From positions 186,001-250,000 of the forward strand of contig NZ_JASHIZ010000002.1 of assembly GCF_030733425.1 (NCBI RefSeq): 64,000 bases of DNA, written 5' to 3'. Every line of letters begins with the position of its first letter. The first letter of the stretch is position 1. The notes beneath the pieces are model-generated. The model searched no databases. It was not told the origin of the DNA and saw only the letters and a program-made list of their open reading frames with translations. Below are positions 53,301 through 60,010 of the stretch, one piece after another. The translations under genes were made by a program, and so were the position numbers. Source of the DNA: Roseovarius sp. MMSF_3350. GTDB taxonomy: Bacteria; Pseudomonadota; Alphaproteobacteria; Rhodobacterales; Rhodobacteraceae.

Positions 53301-53829
53301 CGATGGTCTCGCCCAGCACGAACTGGCGGCCCATTTCGCGCATGGCGCGGCCGACGGCGGTGCGGATGACAGGCTCGCCCAGGCGGCGGATGGCGCCGCG
53401 CAGGTGGCCGACGGGGCCGGGGTTTTCGTCCTTCAGCACCTTGCCGGTCAGCATCAAGGCCCAGGTGGAGGCGTTGACCAGCGGCGAGGTGGAGTGGCCC
53501 ATGTGCTTGCCCCAGTCCGAGGGCGCGATCTTGTCCTCGATCAGGGCGTCGATCGTGTCGGCGTCGGGCACGCGCAGGAGCGCCTCGGCCAGGCACATCA
53601 GCGCGATGCCCTCGTCGGTGGAGAGGCCGTATTCGGCCAGGAAGACCTCCATCAGGCCGGGATCCGACTGGTTGCGGATGCGGCGGACGAGGTCGGCGCC
53701 GGATTTCGAGATGCGCGCGCGGTCCTCTTGCGACAGCCCGGCCTGCTCTGTCAGGCGGGCGACGGTTTCGGCCTCTTCGGCATAGGTGGTCTGGTCGATC
53801 ACACGGCGCAGGTCGGAATCGTAGGGCAT
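50383..53829 (-). CDS. putA: bifunctional proline dehydrogenase / L-glutamate-gamma-semialdehyde dehydrogenase
   Basis: A 1148-residue PutA that oxidises proline to glutamate in two channelled steps. The FAD domain shows RLVKGAYWDTEIK (about residue 340), and the NAD-dependent dehydrogenase domain shows TGSTETALKIR and the catalytic Cys in QRCSALRCL. The C-terminal domain ends TAAGGNAALLGG, as in long PutAs. There is no N-terminal ribbon-helix-helix DNA-binding domain, so it does not regulate itself. Control is expected from the divergent Lrp-type gene 123 bp away. Confidence 0.95.
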   Translation of the reverse strand: MPYDSDLRRVIDQTTYAEEAETVARLTEQAGLSQEDRARISKSGADLVRRIRNQSDPGLMEVFLAEYGLSTDEGIALMCLAEALLRVPDADTIDALIEDKIAPSDWGKHMGHSTSPLVNASTWALMLTGKVLKDENPGPVGHLRGAIRRLGEPVIRTAVGRAMREMGRQFVLGETIESAMDRAAKMEKKGYTYSYDMLGEAARTDADAIRYHLAYSRAISAISNACTHKDIRKNPGISVKLSALHPRYEVAQQHQVMDVLMPRLRSLAILAKSARMGLNIDAEEADRLSLSLDVIEATLSEPSLAGWDGFGVVVQAYGQRASHVLDYLHDLAQKLNRRIMVRLVKGAYWDTEIKQAQVEGIDGFPVFTSKPATDISYIANARKLLTMTDHIYPQFATHNAHTVAAILDMAREMDKGTETFEFQRLHGMGEALHNIVMKDHGTNCRIYAPVGAHRDLLAYLVRRLLENGANSSFVNQIVDEDVAPETVARDPFKAYADDRPQLPTGPELFLPERPNSQGFDLKHQPTLDMIEAARGPFANATWNAAPLIAGKASPNAPEAVSNPADPSDSPGTVATASKEDIETALSAAAPWDAPIEERARILNAAADLYEENFGEIFAILAREAGKTPMDAVAELREAVDFLRYYAANAPQDPPVGTFTCISPWNFPLAIFTGQISAALAAGNAVLAKPAEQTPLIAHYAISLMLKAGVPETAVQLLPGAGDVGAALTSDPRVGGVAFTGSTETALKIRATMADTLAPGAPLIAETGGLNAMIVDSTALPEQAVQAIVESAFQSAGQRCSALRCLYVQEDVATGFTEMLTGAMDALSMGKPWSLSTDVGPVIDEEARQGIAAHIDEARADGRLIHEIPSPNSGCFIAPTLIKVNGIEDMQREIFGPVLHMATFKSRDLDRVIDAINGTGYGLTFGLMTRIDDRVQHVTEAVHAGNIYVNRNQIGAIVGSQPFGGEGLSGTGPKAGGPNYLARYTSRPAEHSDATWDSTMDAKALQSALDKAAKTHTPQPVEAIVLPGPTGESNRLTAHARPPLLCLGPTKEIAEAQAKAVEALGGRALRATGHVDADALTTLSGFSGALWWGDADTARAYASALSQRNGPILPLITGMPDTGHVMGERHVCVDTTAAGGNAALLGGVA

Positions 53830-53952
53830 TGCGGTCCTCTTGCTGGGGGGTGGCGGTTTGGACTAGTGTACCACTGTATATCTGATCTGATTTCCCGATT
53901 GGTGGCGTTTCGCGGGCCAAAAGGACGGTAATTCACGGGGGAGACAAGTCAA

Positions 53953-54423
53953 ATGGATGCAAGCGAGCTTGATCAGTTCGACAAGGCGATTCTTCGCGTG
54001 CTGGTGGCGGAGGGGCGCATCAGTATCACCGAGCTTGCCGGGCGCATCGGGCTGTCGAAATCGCCGACGCAGGCGCGGCTGCGTCGGCTGGAACGGGATG
54101 GGGTGATCTCGGGTTATCGGGCGCTGGTGGACCCGATCCGGCTGGGGATGGATCACGTGAGTTTCGTGGAGGTCAGCCTGACCGACACGCGGGAAACTGC
54201 GCTGGCGGAGTTCAACGCGGCGGTGAAGCTGATCCCCGAGATCGAGCAGGTGCATCTGATCGCGGGGAATTTCGATTACCTGATGAAGATCCGGACGCAG
54301 GACATGCAGGATTATCGCCGGGTGCTGGCCGAACAGATCAGCACCTTGCCGCACGTGTCGAAAACCTCGACCTACGTGGCGATGGAGGCGGTGAAGGAGA
54401 ACGCGCTGTCGGAGGTCTTTTGA
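53953..54423 (+). CDS. putR: Lrp/AsnC family regulator, likely proline-responsive activator of putA
   Basis: A 156-residue regulator. The N-terminal HTH is LDQFDKAILRVLVAEGRISI followed by GLSKSPTQARLRRLERDGVI, and the C-terminal RAM ligand domain includes VEVSLTDTRE and VHLIAGNFDYLMKI. It is divergent from putA, the arrangement known for PutR, the proline-dependent activator of putA in alphaproteobacteria. Confidence 0.9.
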   Translation: MDASELDQFDKAILRVLVAEGRISITELAGRIGLSKSPTQARLRRLERDGVISGYRALVDPIRLGMDHVSFVEVSLTDTRETALAEFNAAVKLIPEIEQVHLIAGNFDYLMKIRTQDMQDYRRVLAEQISTLPHVSKTSTYVAMEAVKENALSEVF

Positions 54424-54477
54424 ACCGGGTGGATTTGCGCGTTGATCTTGCGGGGGTCGGGGCGCATCATTGATCCC

Positions 54478-55023
54478 ATGAGAATTTTGGTGATTGCCTG
54501 CGTGCTGGCCGGCCCGGCCTGGGCCGGGACCTGTCCGGAAGCGCCTGACCATTCGGCGGAACTGTCGCGGCTGATCGAGGCCGCGCAGGATGCGCCGGAC
54601 GAGGCGGCGGGACGGGCGCTGTCGGACAAGATGTGGGCGCTGTGGGCAGAAGCGCCGGATGCCAAGGCGCAAGGGTTGCTGGACGAGGCGATGGCGCGGC
54701 GCGAGGCGTATGACCATGACGCGGCGATGACGGCGGCGGAGGCGCTGGTGGCCTATTGTCCGGACTATGCGGAAGGGTACAACCAGCGGGCCTTCATCCA
54801 TTTCCTGCGGCAGGATTTCGAGGCGGCGTTGCCGGACCTTGCACGGGCCGTGGAATTGCAGCCGCGCCACGTCGCGGCGCGGACGGGGCAGGCGCTGACC
54901 CTGCACGCCTTGGGCCGCAACGGTGAGGCGGCGCTGGCGCTGCGGCGCGCGCTGGCGCTGAACCCGTGGTTGGGCGAGCGGCACCTCTTGCCGGTGCTGG
55001 AGCAGGGCGAAGAAGAGTTGTGA
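54478..55023 (+). CDS. exported tetratricopeptide-repeat protein
   Basis: A 181-residue protein with a short signal peptide (MRILVIACVLAGPAWAGTC) and two to three TPR-like repeats (about residues 85-165: AEGYNQRAFIHFLRQDFEAA, HVAARTGQALTLHALGRNGE). It is a periplasmic or membrane-associated protein-interaction module; partner unknown. It ends 32 bp before the tRNA-Leu remnant. Confidence 0.75.
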   Translation: MRILVIACVLAGPAWAGTCPEAPDHSAELSRLIEAAQDAPDEAAGRALSDKMWALWAEAPDAKAQGLLDEAMARREAYDHDAAMTAAEALVAYCPDYAEGYNQRAFIHFLRQDFEAALPDLARAVELQPRHVAARTGQALTLHALGRNGEAALALRRALALNPWLGERHLLPVLEQGEEEL

Positions 55024-55055
55024 TCGGACAGGCGTCACGCTACGACGGGGGCCGT

Positions 55056-55095
55056 GCCCGCGTGGTGGAATGGTAGACACAGGAGACTTAAAATC
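55056..55095 (+). pseudogene. tRNA-Leu(UAA), 5' part only, interrupted by prophage
   Basis: From 55056 the acceptor 5' strand GCCCGCG, the D arm GTGGAATGGTAGACAC and the anticodon arm GGAGACTTAAAATCT (anticodon TAA) match tRNA-Leu. After about 55095 there is no variable arm, no proper T arm and no CGCGGGC acceptor 3' strand. A T-arm-like GGTTCGAACC exists but is one base short in the loop. The missing half should be at the other end of the prophage, outside the window. Confidence 0.7.
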
Positions 55096-55138
55096 TTTTG
55101 TCATAGGTTCGAACCTACGGCAAAAATTGTTTTAAGTC
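55085..55138. repeat. 54-nt nested dyad at the prophage end (candidate attachment core)
   Basis: Three symmetric layers: GACTTAAAA (55085-55093) with TTTTAAGTC (55130-55138), TTTTG (55096-55100) with CAAAA (55121-55125), and the perfect palindrome TAGGTTCGAACCTA (55104-55117) in the centre. It begins in the tRNA anticodon arm and ends 21 bp before the integrase stop. Confidence 0.65.
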
Positions 55139-55159
55139 AACGTTCTTCCCGAAAAATCT

Positions 55160-56152
55160 CTAGTGCAGTGTGCCGGTTTTTGTGCGCGTTTCTCGCAAAT
55201 CATCAACCCGCAAGTGCGCGTATCTCTGCGTCATGGCGGGGCCGGTATGCCCCAAAATGAGTTGCAGCCGGTACAGGTCGCCGCCACGCTGGACATACCA
55301 CGACGCGAAAGTGTGGCGTAGGTCGTGCGTGGTGAAGTCCTTGATCCCCACATCTCGCGCAATCTTGTTGATCCGCTTACTGGCGTTGTCCACGCGGAAT
55401 GGTCTGCCCTTCGCATTACTGAATACCCATCGCCCCGTCTGTGATGGTTGGCGGTCCAGAACGTCTACGGCGTTCTCCAGAGGAATCGTGCGTGGCCTAC
55501 CGCTCTTTGTGTCTGGCAGGGTGATCGTATCGGTAATCTCGTCAATGTCGGCCCATTTCATGTTCAAGATTTCGCCCAGGCGCATCCCTCGAAGGACAGA
55601 CATTTCCGCCACGCTTTTCCACGGCTCGGGCAAGGCGGACTTGAGCGCTTGCCATTCTCGCTTTGTCAGAAAGCGAAACCTAGCGTTCTGAAGGGTTATC
55701 GGCTTCAGATCCCGGCACGGGTTCGCATCAATCCATTCGTGATTTAATGCAACCTTGAATAGACCTGACAGGGTAGCACGGTAGTGCTTCACTCTCGCCG
55801 GGGATAACGTACGGAGTTTTTTCGCCTCGAATGAGGCTATCTTGCCGCGCGTGATTTCGTCCAGATAGTTTTGCCCGAATTCCTCTTGTAGAACGCTCAG
55901 GCAGTTTTGATAGAAAGAGATTGTTGAAAGCTTTTTCCGGGAGACGTGTTCTTCGATGTAGGCGATAGCGGCTTGTTCAAATGGAATGCGCGGCCTGCCC
56001 CCGTGATCTAACCTGCGATACTGGGATTGAAGTTCCGCGAGATATTCTCTGGCTTCTCGCTTAACAGTCGTTTTAGCTGACTTGCGGATTTCCTTCCCGC
56101 GCCATTGGAAGCGGACCCACCAGATGTCTCCACGCTTGTAAACTGTCGCCAT
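55160..56152 (-). CDS. phage tyrosine integrase
   Basis: A 330-residue recombinase: an N-terminal arm-binding domain (GDIWWVRFQWRGKEIRKS), a SAM-like core-binding domain, and a catalytic domain with Arg in LRGMRLGEIL, HxxR in TTHDLRHTFASW, LGHTG, and nucleophilic Tyr in MTQRYAHL. It lies directly inside the tRNA-Leu junction, as expected for the integrase that uses that site. Confidence 0.93.
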   Translation of the reverse strand: MATVYKRGDIWWVRFQWRGKEIRKSAKTTVKREAREYLAELQSQYRRLDHGGRPRIPFEQAAIAYIEEHVSRKKLSTISFYQNCLSVLQEEFGQNYLDEITRGKIASFEAKKLRTLSPARVKHYRATLSGLFKVALNHEWIDANPCRDLKPITLQNARFRFLTKREWQALKSALPEPWKSVAEMSVLRGMRLGEILNMKWADIDEITDTITLPDTKSGRPRTIPLENAVDVLDRQPSQTGRWVFSNAKGRPFRVDNASKRINKIARDVGIKDFTTHDLRHTFASWYVQRGGDLYRLQLILGHTGPAMTQRYAHLRVDDLRETRTKTGTLH

Positions 56153-56313
56153 TGTGCCGTCTTGTTTGACCTGAGCCAGCGCAGGAAGTCCCGACGATCC
56201 ACGCGCCAGTGACGGCCCAGCTTGTACGCCGGAATCTCCCCATTAGCGCACATCCTTGCCACAGTGCGAGGGGAAAGGGAACATTCCCGTGCTATTTCGC
56301 ATACAGTCATCAT
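56008..56313 (-). CDS. excisionase-like helix-turn-helix protein
   Basis: A 101-residue frame. Residues 1-50 form a MerR-like HTH_17 domain (VCEIARECSLSPRTVARMCA, PAYKLGRHWRVDRRDFLRWL). The frame overlaps the integrase gene by about 145 bp with a low-quality tail. Such proteins act as phage excisionases or small regulators. Confidence 0.75.
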   Translation of the reverse strand: MMTVCEIARECSLSPRTVARMCANGEIPAYKLGRHWRVDRRDFLRWLRSNKTAQWRQFTSVETSGGSASNGAGRKSASQLKRLLSEKPENISRNFNPSIAG

Positions 56314-56362
56314 GGCATATCCAGCATCCGGGCGGCAGTCGTGTCCTTAACGGCCAGGAGCA

Positions 56363-56626
56363 TCAGTCATCCCCCACCCAGCAGAAACCCGGAATCCTGT
56401 TCAACTCCTGAATACTGCGCCGGCCATCTTGGACCGCCTGCATGTCGCGCCGATAGCGTCGAGCCTCGGACGCGTATTTCAAGACCTCTTCTGGATACCT
56501 AGCGCGAAGCTCGGCCTCCAAGTCGTCGGAAAGCGCTATTAGCGCCTCGACGGCGCGCCCGAGAATTTGCGTCTCGACGCCGACCGTTACCGGCTCGTAT
56601 TTTTCTGTCTCGCTTTTCTCAACCAT
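56363..56626 (-). CDS. phage protein of unknown function
   Basis: An 87-residue, mostly helical protein (a long charged helix around LEAELRARYPEEVLKYASEA). No family recognised. It is part of the leftward small-gene chain. It starts at ATG 56626 and has no good neighbour overlap except with the tiny frame upstream. Confidence 0.6.
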   Translation of the reverse strand: MVEKSETEKYEPVTVGVETQILGRAVEALIALSDDLEAELRARYPEEVLKYASEARRYRRDMQAVQDGRRSIQELNRIPGFCWVGDD

Positions 56627-56707
56627 CCCTCACTCTCCCCGGTCAGCCAGCATCGCACGGGCGCGGGCGCGTTTGCATCGGCGGCAACGACATATCCAAC
56701 GGAACAT
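56588..56707 (-). CDS. tiny basic Cys-rich phage protein (tentative)
   Basis: A 39-residue frame beginning MFRWICRCRRCKRARARA, very rich in Arg with three Cys. Its ATG overlaps the upstream stop (TAATG), suggesting reinitiation. It overlaps the next gene by 39 bp. Nucleic-acid binding would fit the charge. It could also be a chance frame. Confidence 0.35.
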
Positions 56708-56982
56708 TATTTCCCCTCCATTTCAGTTATTGCCTTCGAAATTTCACCGGCCCGCCGCGCCATGGCTGTTCCCTTGAGCGTTGGGTGGTGCTGTAGAAAT
56801 CCGCAGACAATCTCGATCTTCTCTAGGTCCAAAGCCGTCAGCGCGGCGGATAGGGCGCGGATGACTTCGTAAGCTTCAGGCGAAACCTTCTTTTGGAACA
56901 CATCGTGCTCGTAAGATTTCAGCAGGCATTCAGCTTTCTGCAACCACTGCTCCGGGTCCGTCAGTCGCTGGTCATGGGGCAT
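56707..56982 (-). CDS. phage protein of unknown function
   Basis: A 91-residue helical protein (EQWLQKAECLLKSYEHDVFQ, VIRALSAALTALDLEKIEIV). No family recognised. It overlaps the upstream gene by 11 bp. Confidence 0.6.
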   Translation of the reverse strand: MPHDQRLTDPEQWLQKAECLLKSYEHDVFQKKVSPEAYEVIRALSAALTALDLEKIEIVCGFLQHHPTLKGTAMARRAGEISKAITEMEGK

Positions 56983-57211
56983 CGTGGGTTCCTTTCTTAA
57001 GGGCCGCTGAAACCTTCTTGGCGAACCGAGAAACAGCCTTACGGTGTTCAGTGTGAGAAATCAGCCCGCGTATCTTGAGGCGGCTTAAATCTTCGCTGTC
57101 TCGCTGGAAGTGATCCACTTCTTTTTTATCAAGTTGTGGGAATTGTTCGGAGATAGGCTTTGCGCCCCACCCAAGTTCAATCGTTTTCGTCGCGTCTTTC
57201 TTAAGGGGCAT
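56972..57211 (-). CDS. phage protein of unknown function
   Basis: A 79-residue charged protein starting MPLKKDATKTIELGWGAKPI, chosen because AAGGAA precedes the ATG at 57211. No family recognised. It overlaps both neighbours by 11 bp, a regular spacing in this chain. Confidence 0.55.
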   Translation of the reverse strand: MPLKKDATKTIELGWGAKPISEQFPQLDKKEVDHFQRDSEDLSRLKIRGLISHTEHRKAVSRFAKKVSAALKKGTHDAP

Positions 57212-57755
57212 CGGGGGTTCCTTTCTTGAGGGCGCGGATTTGGTCGCGTTTATAGGCGTCAGTCTCCCGCCAAAGCTCTTCATGTTTCTGTACCGCCGCC
57301 TCTATCGCCGCATCCCATACCCGCGCGTCACGGGTTTCCAGCGCGGCGGTGGCGTCGGAGGGGGTGAGGGCGCGGATGGCTTCTGCAACTTGCTCGGGAT
57401 CGGCTACATCCCAGTCTGCGAGATCTTTGGGGCAGTCTTCATCAGTGTGCGGGTCAGACGGCAAGAAAACCTTTCCGCAAGACCGACACGCGAAAGCCGA
57501 TTCGACGAGATGTGCCGCCCCCTCCACCATTGCCCCCACGGCCTCGTCCCGCTGGCTGGCTATGGAGCGGCTGAAACACTCCGCAAACATGGTATCAAAA
57601 TAGTCGTAATCCTGCTTGTGTTGTTCTGGGTCAGCGGAAAATTCACAAGTGTATCCCCTCATCGCGTCAACAAGGAGAACCATGAAGTCCCGAATGGTGG
57701 TCACTCCGTGCGGGTTTTCGTTGGCAATCAGTTCCGGTGCGGTGTCATTGGTCAT
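57201..57755 (-). CDS. phage protein with Cys-based zinc-ribbon motif
   Basis: A 184-residue protein starting at ATG 57755 (MTNDTAPE). A central motif FACRSCGKVF...HTDEDCPKD could bind zinc (two Cys pairs). The C-terminal part (IRALTPSDATAALETRD, ending KKGTPDAP) closely repeats a stretch of the next upstream gene, so the two share a duplicated module. Function unknown. Confidence 0.6.
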   Translation of the reverse strand: MTNDTAPELIANENPHGVTTIRDFMVLLVDAMRGYTCEFSADPEQHKQDYDYFDTMFAECFSRSIASQRDEAVGAMVEGAAHLVESAFACRSCGKVFLPSDPHTDEDCPKDLADWDVADPEQVAEAIRALTPSDATAALETRDARVWDAAIEAAVQKHEELWRETDAYKRDQIRALKKGTPDAP

Positions 57756-58338
57756 CGGGGGTTCCTTTCGCGGTAAGGCTGTCGATTGCGTCAGCCGCAA
57801 CAGTGTCGTCCCTGTCGTCGTGATATTGCGCTTGAAGGGACGCATTTCGTGCCGCTCGAAGCCCCGCCTCGAATGCCTCCCGCTTCACACGTTCCAGCGC
57901 GGCGGTGGCGTCGGAGGGGGTGAGGGTGCGGATGCGAGACGCAGAACGCTGGGCTTCACTTGCCGCGCGTAGAAGGTGCTCCCTTGCCCGGTCATTGAAT
58001 AGGGGTAGCAATTTCTCTTGCTCTTCGGCTTCCTCGGCTTGCTTATCGAAAGAAGCCGCAGCCGCCTCATACGCTGCCCCCACGGCCTCGGCCTGCTGGC
58101 GGGTGTCTCGGGTGTTCCACGCTTCGGCTGCTTCACGGCGGGCCTTTTGCTCTCCGCCATTGTACACGTCTCCGGCGGATACCATTACAACGCGCCTGCA
58201 TTGCGAATAATCACATTCGATCACAACAGGCTGGAAGGGGTCTCCGTGCATCTGGCACGAACCTTTCTTCCCCAGCCTTATCCGTGGCGGCACCCCACAA
58301 AACGGGCAGGGCAGCAGTTCCGGCGCTTCGTCAGTCAT
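57745..58338 (-). CDS. Lar family restriction alleviation protein
   Basis: A 197-residue protein. The N-terminal 60 residues have LLPCPFCGVPPRIRL, VIECDYSQCRRVV and AEAWNTR, the Lar zinc-ribbon pattern (CPFCG, then C and C, then AWN.R). Lar proteins lower host type I restriction. The C-terminal part is helical and ends with the module shared with the neighbouring gene (TPSDATAALER). The ATG at 58338 is used. Confidence 0.72.
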   Translation of the reverse strand: MTDEAPELLPCPFCGVPPRIRLGKKGSCQMHGDPFQPVVIECDYSQCRRVVMVSAGDVYNGGEQKARREAAEAWNTRDTRQQAEAVGAAYEAAAASFDKQAEEAEEQEKLLPLFNDRAREHLLRAASEAQRSASRIRTLTPSDATAALERVKREAFEAGLRAARNASLQAQYHDDRDDTVAADAIDSLTAKGTPDDQ

Positions 58339-58492
58339 CGTCTCATCTCCATTGTTGTAGCCGGGCGCTTTCCCAACACGCCCGACAGGCTCTTCCACAA
58401 GCCTTCCTAAAAGATCGCCTTTTGCTGTGCCTTGGGTGCATGGGTGCGCCACGTCCACTGGCCAAGGGGGAGTTTCAAAAAGGCGCGGGTGG

Positions 58493-58705
58493 TCAAACGA
58501 CGCCACTCCGAATGCGCAGATAAGAAAAAACTGGCCTCCAAGCTTCGCAGACTGGATGGCCACACTTACAACCCACTACCCAATCGTGTTCATGTATGGG
58601 TGGCCCCCAGATGGCACGGGTGACGCGGATATACGCTATTTCAAGCAGCCATCCACGAATGCGGTATGGGCGAAAATTGTGAAACATCGGCCTTCCATCA
58701 CGCAT
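58493..58705 (-). CDS. small phage protein with Cys cluster
   Basis: A 70-residue protein starting at ATG 58705, which overlaps the upstream stop by one base (TGATG). Contains CKCGHPVCE, a possible zinc site. No family recognised. Confidence 0.5.
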   Translation of the reverse strand: MRDGRPMFHNFRPYRIRGWLLEIAYIRVTRAIWGPPIHEHDWVVGCKCGHPVCEAWRPVFSYLRIRSGVV

Positions 58706-58893
58706 CACACCACTCCCGCTCCCCATAGCGCCACGAAGATCCAGAACAGCGCCGATCCAATAATGACCCAGCCCAGCCAGGAACCGGGAGGGGCGCGTTT
58801 CTCCCCCGGTAGGCCGAAGTAATCCGCGCTCTCAAGTTCGGGGTTGATCAGGTCCGGTTTGTCGCGGGTGGTGGTTTCGGTGAGGTGGGTCAT
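58705..58893 (-). CDS. small phage membrane protein
   Basis: A 62-residue protein starting at ATG 58893 with an ideal AGGAGG upstream. A polar N terminus is followed by one C-terminal helix (WLGWVIIGSALFWIFVALWG). No family recognised. Possible roles include superinfection exclusion. Confidence 0.6.
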   Translation of the reverse strand: MTHLTETTTRDKPDLINPELESADYFGLPGEKRAPPGSWLGWVIIGSALFWIFVALWGAGVV

Positions 58894-59000
58894 TGGGCTG
58901 CCTCCTCCGGCTCGGCAGCAATGATTTCCGCCCAGCATTCGGGGCAGTAGGTGCAGCCTGTAATCGGGTCCGAATAGTGCCAGCCGTCAGGGAAACGCAC
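58890..59000 (-). CDS. tiny zinc-ribbon-like phage protein (tentative)
   Basis: A 36-residue frame from GTG 59000 to TGA 58890 with CTYCPECWAEII (two Cys pairs). Its stop overlaps the next start by 4 bp, which supports translation. A longer frame upstream would run into the divergent gene. It is the first gene of the leftward module. Confidence 0.4.
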   Translation of the reverse strand: MRFPDGWHYSDPITGCTYCPECWAEIIAAEPEEAAQ

Positions 59001-59007
59001 GTCACCT

Positions 59008-59454
59008 ATGCCGGGGTTCCCCGAACTGGTCAGCGTCGAGACGGCGCAGAAATACGGTTCGGCCATGGCGAAGCTGAATGCGGCGATGGAGGCCGACGAC
59101 CCCGAGGAAGTCGCCAAGCGGGCGCAGGTCTGCATGAGGGGTCTCGCCGCCATGAACCAGGAGGCCGAAGCTGCAGGGCACAACCCAGAACCGGGCGATG
59201 TCTGGGAGTTCGATCTGGACGGCTTCAAGTTCGGCATCGTGCAGGACATCGAGGACCAGGCCCGCATCAGGGAGCGCCGCCCGGATTTGAAGTTATTCAC
59301 GATGCGGGAAGCCGCCATGGCGCTGCGCGGTTATGCGAACAGCGTCCTGGTCGAAGCCGCCAAGCATCATTCCCCCCACGCCGAAATCTCGAAACTGCCG
59401 GACATCAAGCTGACGCCGGAGTTTTTCGAGCATGGCGACCCAATTCCGTTTTGA
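59008..59454 (+). CDS. phage protein of unknown function
   Basis: A 148-residue protein, first rightward gene. Helical N terminus (MAKLNAAMEADDPEEVAKRA) and a middle with PGDVWEFDLDGFKFGIVQDI. No family recognised. The start at 59008 lacks a Shine-Dalgarno and abuts the divergent gene. An ATG at 59065 is an alternative that would leave room for promoters. Confidence 0.6.
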   Translation: MPGFPELVSVETAQKYGSAMAKLNAAMEADDPEEVAKRAQVCMRGLAAMNQEAEAAGHNPEPGDVWEFDLDGFKFGIVQDIEDQARIRERRPDLKLFTMREAAMALRGYANSVLVEAAKHHSPHAEISKLPDIKLTPEFFEHGDPIPF

Positions 59455-59463
59455 GGTGATGAC

Positions 59464-59688
59464 ATGAGCGACCAATACTACAGAAAGACCTGCACATACC
59501 CCGGCTGCACGGCGGTTGGCAAATACGCTAACAACCGTTGCCTGCGCCATCGGTTCCGCGTGGCACCGAAAGAGGGCCGCAGGGTCGTCCAGGTAGAGCG
59601 CTACGCGCCGGGCAGCAGCTACGCCGAGCAGACGCACAAGATGGACGTGTCGCTACCGGCGGAGCCGTGGGAGGTGACCAATGTCTGA
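59464..59688 (+). CDS. small phage Cys-containing protein
   Basis: A 74-residue basic protein with KTCTYPGCTAVGKYANNRCL, a Cys/His cluster that may bind zinc. GAGGTGATG-like signal precedes the ATG. No family recognised. Confidence 0.6.
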   Translation: MSDQYYRKTCTYPGCTAVGKYANNRCLRHRFRVAPKEGRRVVQVERYAPGSSYAEQTHKMDVSLPAEPWEVTNV

Positions 59689-59809
59689 GGAGTGGGGGCC
59701 GTGGGTTGAGCATGACGGCAAATGTATTGCTGCGCTTCCCGGCATGGCGAAGGCAATCGCAACGCAATGGGGACGATACGAGGATCTACTGATGGTGGCA
59801 GCACAATGA
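59681..59809 (+). CDS. very small phage protein
   Basis: A 42-residue frame beginning MSEEWGPWVEHDGKCIAALP; overlaps the upstream gene by 8 bp and the next by 4 bp (ATGA). The start W-G-P-W-x-x-H-D-G-K is common in small proteins of alphaproteobacterial phages. Confidence 0.55.
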   Translation: MSEEWGPWVEHDGKCIAALPGMAKAIATQWGRYEDLLMVAAQ

Positions 59810-60009
59810 CCGATGAAGACGAAATCCGCATCCTTCGCCTGGAAAAGCGCAACGCCGAACTCACCGCGCAGAACGTGGGGCTACGCAAGCGGGTGGAGGA
59901 CTTACAGCGGATGCATGAGCAGGACCAGAAGTATATCAACACGCTGCGGAGGCAGATCGGGGCAACCGCAAAGGAGCGGGCGGAACTGCACTTTCAGAGG
60001 GACGAGTAG
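59806..60009 (+). CDS. small coiled-coil phage protein
   Basis: A 67-residue protein, almost wholly a charged coiled coil (IRILRLEKRNAELTAQNVGL, then RKRVEDLQRM). Its ATG overlaps the upstream stop. No family recognised; it may oligomerise. Confidence 0.6.
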   Translation: MTDEDEIRILRLEKRNAELTAQNVGLRKRVEDLQRMHEQDQKYINTLRRQIGATAKERAELHFQRDE

Positions 60010-60010
60010 C

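Noticed and set aside
55051..55120. Reading the tRNA-Leu region as intact using GCCGT / ACGGC as acceptor stem
   Set aside because: The GCCGT would lie five bases upstream of the true tRNA 5' end, the D arm would be misplaced, and the T loop is one base short.
58890..59318. 142-residue leftward frame at the start of the prophage left module
   Set aside because: Its first two thirds are the antisense of the rightward 148-residue gene; only the last 36 residues with the Cys pairs are kept as a tentative gene.
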